From: Copromyces sp. CBS 386.78
Lineage: Eukaryota > Ascomycota > Sordariomycetes > Sordariales > Sordariaceae
DNA: 64,000 bases
NCBI GenBank assembly: GCA_030685235.1
Contig: MU839103.1
Coordinates: forward strand, 186,001-250,000
Direction of reading: 5' to 3'
Of the stretch, positions 58,602-64,000 are shown in pieces. The stretch's first letter is position 1; the number at the start of each line of letters is the position of its first letter. The notes under the pieces were generated by a model. The model saw only the letters and a list, made by a program, of their open reading frames with translations, had not been told where the DNA came from and searched no databases. The position numbers and the translations under genes were made by a program.

Positions 58602-61600
58602 ATAATAAATCCGAAGCTCGTATTAAAATAAATATATAAATATATTAATAAGGCGTATATTAGCTCTATCTATAAAAGTAGTACGCAAAAATATTTATTT
58701 AATAATACCCTTAGTAGCGGAGTAGTTAATAAAAATAATAACGGGCTTATTATACAAATAAATCTATATATATAGGCGTTTTACCGCCTATACGAGGTAA
58801 GCAACCTCTAGTTCGGAGGGTCCGTACCGGGTTTCGGCAAATATTAATACCTTATTTAGAAATATAATAAATAAGATTTAATTCGAAGGGATATTCTTGC
58901 TAAATACCTAATTGAAATCTTCTTTAAAGTAAAATATTATTACTCCGAAGCCTTATTTTAACGAGCTATTAATTTATAAAAAAATTATATAATTCGGGTC
59001 GAAATAAATGAATATTATTAGGTTATTATAAATAATATCTTAAAATACTTCGAAAGCGGCGAATTCTTATAATATTAGGTTGTATCTAATTTTTATATAA
59101 TAAATAACCCTCTTTCTATAACTATCGATTTTACTAAATTTTCGTCCTTCGGCTAGCAAAGTTACTTTATAAATTTATAAAGGTTTAACGAATTAGGCGT
59201 AATATAAGATTAAGTACCGTAAAAACCTCGTACCGCTAATATATTATTTAAATACTTTTAATTATATTAAGAAAGTTAGGATTCTTATTGCCTCTATATA
59301 CTTTTTAATAATCGAAAGGCCTAGTAAATCTATATAGAAGCTTAATAATTCGATATTAGAATATCCAAAATATAATTTTTTAGAAGCGAAAATAATATTC
59401 TTATTAGTAAAGAATTCGAAGATAATATTTAAATAGACTAAATATTTTTATATAATATTAGAGGTAATAATAATATTATTAATATAAACGCGGTAATATT
59501 TCTTATACTCCTTTAAAAACATATTTATAAACCGTTAAATATAAGTAGGCGTATTCTTAAATCCTATTTACATAATTGTAAGTTATTCGAAGCCGTAATA
59601 AGTAATAAATATAAATCTATTTCGATACTTCTACTAAACGCCGAATTAATAAAAGAATAATACGGCGTCGATAACTGTAATAAAGAGCTTGCCCCTAATA
59701 AAGGTAATAATAATTCTTTATAACGGTAGTAAATAATTATTGAGGATGGTAATATTATTTAAAACTCGTAGGTCGACGACCGGCCGGCCTTTTAAACTTA
59801 ATTTTATTATTTTTTAAACGACGAAAACCGGGTAAGTGAAGAGTATAACCTTTATAATATATTCTATTTTACCCTATTTATAAAGGGCGTTAAAGACTTC
59901 GTCGATTATAGTTTAGTCCTTTTTATTTAAGGGGTATATCCGGGTAGCTACCTTCTATTTCTACTATTCTTCAATAAATAGTATACGTATTATATTGTCT
60001 TCTAGTATATTAATTATATTACCCTCCTTCTAAAGGTTAAGGAAAGTAATAATAATATTTCGTATTGTTTTAACTAATTTAAGATCGGCTGTATAAATAT
60101 ATACGCCTTCTTTTATAATAATTTCGGGAGCGGAATCATTTATATGGATTTTAAAATTAAAATATTTTTTAAATATTAATAGGGGTATATTTTCGTACTT
60201 AAAGGGTTGCGTATCGAATTTTAAATTTAGAGGAAGGTTAATTTCGCTATTAAATAGTAAGGTATATTCGTCCGTAATTTATTTAACTATTTTAGTAAAT
60301 AAAAGGTTAAGGGTTATTTTTAATATAGCTAAAGTGTATTTAACGATTAAAGCGTTCGGTAAAGTCCGTTTATAATACTTAGAAGAAATTACTATCTTCG
60401 TATTCGCCTATCGAACTGATATAGAAATTCTTAGGAATATTTATTACGTTTTAAAATATATTTATAATTAGAATAACCTTAAACGATTTTATATTAATAA
60501 TTACGTATAGGATAATTATATATTGGAATATAAAAGTAAAAGATTAATCCCTAGGGAATAATTTATAAAAGATTAGGACTATCGCCTTCTTTCCTAGTAA
60601 TAAGGAAATTATTTTCCTAATAATTACTTTTCTAATATACTTATTAGAACGCTTTAATATTATAAATTTAATAGAAAACCCGTCCTTCGGAAAGTATATA
60701 AATTCTATTTTATAATCGATATTGGCTTGCCTAGAGTAGAGGAAAGAATTTATAAATAATATATTGAATACTAATTAATTTATTATTTACGCGCTCGCCT
60801 TTATTTTAAAAAAAATATCCTTACCTTTCTTATTAATATTAAGGAAGTAAATTATAAACGTCGTTTATTCTTTTAATTTAATAGATTTATTATTTATTCC
60901 GCGTACTATAGTAGAATATTTTATTAAAATAGAATATTAGAATTTAAAGAGGATATTATAATTAATAATATTTTACCCTATTCCTAAGTTAAAATAAATT
61001 TCGAAATCGGCTTCTAACGGGTTTACTTTTACTTTAACCCTTAAATAAATATAATTTAAGAGGGGATTATTAGCGAAGTTATCCGCCGGATATAATAATA
61101 AATTTTTAATTTTATATTTAATAGGACTATTTATATAATATACGACTTCGGGTAATTAAATTAGCGTTATATCTTTATAAGTATCGCATAATACATAAGG
61201 GCACTTATTAATATATTTAAAGAGTACGTTCTATATCGGGCAGATTTCTTTATAATAATTATAAGTACGATAAATAATAAGGATTTTCAAAAACAGCTAA
61301 ATCGCCTCGCGTTCTAAGGCTTCAAACAGTTTATATCCCTTTATATAGCGGCGCTTAATATAAACGGAATCGAATTCCTTAAAATATTTATAATAAATTA
61401 ATTTATTATTATATATATAATAAACGTTAATAATATTACTATTAAAACTAATAGAATTTTTAATAAAAATAACGTTATTTATACTTAATTCCTCCTTAAT
61501 TATTTCAACCTCTTTAATATCTTCGGTATAATAAGTATAATTATCGTTTCGGCGAATATTATAATATAGGTCTCTATTATAACGTAAATTATAATTAGGA

Positions 61601-63464
61601 CCAGCGGTTTAAAAATTATAATTAAGGTCGGTAGGTCTAGAATCGCGGCTAATAATTCTAGAATCGCGGCCAATAAATTTAGAATTATAATTGGAACTAT
61701 TGGATTTAGAACTATACGTATAAAAGCGGCGGTTATTATTATATAAAGTAATCGAAATTTTAATAATTAGATTAATAATATCTTTAATAATAAATATAAG
61801 CTAAATATAGAAATACTTATCCTTAGCGTTAAAAATTAAGATTTCGCAATATTTATTAATTTCTATTATATAATCGGCTAAATAACCGGTCTTAGGAAGA
61901 AGTTACAATAAAGTCTTAATATAAATCTCTATACTAACCTAAATATTTATAATTATATTATACTAATTATTTTTAGCCTTAGAAAATATATTTATAACGT
62001 AGGCGAAATATGATTTTTTAAGGAAATAAATAAATATAGCGTTCTCGTCGGCTATAATATCTTTAAAAGTAATTATACCTTATAAAAATTTATAGTTCGC
62101 AATAATTAAATTAGGATAAAAACGACTAATAATAATATTATAAAAGCCTTTAAAACTAATAGTACAATAAGAATTACGCTAATCGGGTTTAAATTAATTA
62201 TTTTACTAAAGGAGGGCTACGCCCCTTAGTAAATTAGGGAAAAAGCGAATTAATTACCGTTCTACTTCGATTATAATTATAAAATAATTTTCTAAAATAA
62301 ATATAATATATTCGGTAAATATAGTTGCATCGGTATAAATAATCTCTTTTCTATTATAAATTATATTAAAATTATTAGGGTCGATATAATATAAGTTAAA
62401 ATAACTAACCTCGTCTTTCCTAATTTTAACTTCCTTCTAACGAAGAAAATTATTATAATTTATAAGGGGACTTCCATTAAGCAGGTATCCTCTACTATTA
62501 CTACTACTGGGAAGAAAACCTCTACCGCCGCTATTACCGGGGAAAAACCCTCCGCCGCTTCTAAGCGAGTAACCTCTTCCGAATAAACCGCCTCTTCTAT
62601 TTCCGGGTAGGTTTCCATTAGGAAAAGGTTTATTAAAGCTACTAATAGAAGCTCCTATAGTAATAATATTTTTAAAGGGTTCAGTAACGCTTATAAAAAT
62701 AATTATAAATAAATATTCGAATCTAGCGAATCTACCAGTAAAGGTTTTCTCTAAATCCTTCAATTATTAAGATATTTATTCTACGTACTTCTTAAATTCT
62801 TTAAGAACTATATTAGAAATATCGAATAACTATAATATAGAGGGCGGACTAAAAGCCGTAGACCTAACAAGTACTAATCTAAGTATAAATCCTAACTTAT
62901 AAGATTAAATAATATTATAAACGGCCATTATATAAAGAATATAATTATAAAAATTATAATAGTAGAATAAATTTATATAATAACCGGGTAAGAAGCCAAT
63001 ATTATAGAGGAAACTATAAAATTTATCCGCTAATACAATAATAATAAGTTTAATTACTTCCTTAACCGTCGGTTTCGGAAGTTTATTCAAATTGTAAATA
63101 AGATTAACCGGCTTAAAACCTATAATTAACTTTATAAATAAGGTATAAAGAATCTTCGAACCTATACGCTTATATTAATTTCGGGCAAATTTTAAAGTAA
63201 GGGGAAGTAGAATATAATATAAATTAAAAATTCCTACGCCCGGAATATAATATTCTATAAATATCTACTTAAAAATTAATAGGACGGGAATTAATATTAA
63301 CTTATATTTAAAATTATATAAAGTATCGTCTATAACTAATTTAAAGTAATAATTTAAGAAAAGTAGAATTAAAATTCTCGTAATTAATAATTTATCTAAT
63401 TTATCCTCGATTCTTTTACTTACTTTAAATAACTTCTAAAAATCGATTTTAAAACTAACTATAT
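58602..63464 (-). pseudogene. Gypsy element 3 gag to reverse transcriptase relic
   Basis: On the minus strand, reverse transcriptase has YINNIIITS at 59,461-59,490 (family YIDDIIIFS), preceded by FLKEYKKYY and followed by a block ending NIELLSFYIDLLGLS. Protease and linker follow towards higher coordinates, then a gag zone with a Gly/Arg-rich segment at 62,500-62,640 (GNRRGGLFGRGYSLRSGGG). Stops are of the RIP kind. The sequence is contiguous with the integrase piece at 49.3-51.1 kb once Gypsy 2 is removed. Confidence 0.72.
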
Positions 63465-64000
63465 AAGAAAGTCTTTTCGGACAGTCGAAAATGTCTTCCC
63501 ACACAGTCGCCCCACCCTTCCCGCGCGCTAAGGCATACTAATGCACCCCAAATTTTTTTGAGCCAATTAAATCGCTCGCATCTAGATCGTAATCTATAGC
63601 TCCTGTTCTTAGCGTTAGCAAACCGTACCGCGCCCGCTAAGCCCCCAGATTATAGCTTATTACACGTTTAAACCCCTGCACGTGCCAGATTTTGTATTGT
63701 ACTGCCTAGTAATCTAGATTAGACTTAGCGAGTTTCTGGTACGCATCGTCGCATCGCTTCCTCTACTAAACCTCTCACATTATTACCTCCCATCTACGAA
63801 ATTAATCTACTATATCGCACATTACGAGATATCCCTAAGTAAATAAAGCGCTGGCATCTGTCAACGGTAAGAAATTATTCGTTATTTTTTCTGTGCGTTT
63901 CCCTAACTAATTGTGACGTAAATGGCCGATGCAACGACCTAGCCGACAGGTGTACGCGACTATAACGGTACGGATATAAATATACCCGACAACCCCTCTA
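63465..64000 (+). mobile_element. Family C element, left part of a longer copy
   Basis: It starts AAGAAAGTCTTTTCGGACAG and follows the right half of the 37,918-38,643 element in reverse for about 190 bases. It then continues with sequence absent from that short copy. An ATG at 63,922 opens MADATT, one RIP-type stop, then PTGVRDYNGTDINIP to the window edge, with an intron-like GTAAGA...CTAAC stretch upstream. This may be the start of the family's own transposase gene. Confidence 0.55.

Larger units (their letters stand above)
48302..63464 (-). mobile_element. Ty3/Gypsy LTR retrotransposon 3, host of Gypsy 2, right end not seen
   Basis: A 3' LTR at 48,302-48,522 is followed by a purine tract on the minus strand (AAGGGGGAGTAGGGGGGTAA). 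Integrase remnants lie at 49.6-50.8 kb, and beyond Gypsy 2 come reverse transcriptase (59.4 kb) and Gly-rich gag (62.4-62.8 kb). Without the 7.5-kb insertion it is about 7.65 kb up to the family C element at 63,465. The 5' LTR is not visible and may lie beyond the window. Confidence 0.75.

Noticed and set aside
19086..64000. CRISPR array
   Set aside because: The tandem repeats here (12, 26, 35, 60 and 116 bp) have no unique spacers between units, and the genome is eukaryotic.

Overview
The window is nuclear DNA of a filamentous ascomycete, most likely a Sordariomycete close to the Sordariales. Evidence: short GT-AG introns with CTAAC or CTGAC branch sites, an ascomycete-type laccase ending in DSGV, a fungal-specific elongation factor 3, and a 45-kb AT-rich block full of transposon relics with the stop-codon pattern left by repeat-induced point mutation (RIP).

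Layout. Positions 1-19,085 are ordinary gene-bearing euchromatin. They hold a partial unknown gene (minus, off the left edge), a secreted S41-family protease-like gene (plus), eEF3 (minus), a 4.3-kb gene-poor interval, a small CsbD/Hmp1-like gene (minus), an eight-exon laccase-like multicopper oxidase (minus) and a class I O-methyltransferase (minus). The last intron of the laccase contains long poly(A) tracts and a corrupted second copy of exon sequence that is probably an assembly error.

Positions 19,086-64,000 are a heterochromatin-like block of nested mobile elements. In order: a pogo/Fot1-like DNA transposon (19,086-29,437) split by a Ty3/Gypsy element (20,256-27,665); a truncated Ty1/Copia relic (29.8-33.1 kb); a Helitron-type helicase relic (34.9-about 42.4 kb); an unassigned stretch with a young solo LTR (47,284-47,550); and a Gypsy element (from 48,302) split by another complete Gypsy element (51,097-58,601). 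Short inverted-repeat elements have landed in these: two copies of one family (30,933 and 45,218), one of a related family (42,708), and two of a third (37,918 and 63,465). Three of the five have perfect 8-bp target duplications.

The most novel-looking material is this set of miniature elements. Their terminal inverted repeats share one design: GAGAAA or a close variant, then a motif repeated twice. Next are a chain of four hairpins at 49.1-49.3 kb that escaped RIP, and an antisense reading frame inside the 51-58.6 kb Gypsy element. No CRISPR array, rRNA gene or convincing tRNA gene was seen.
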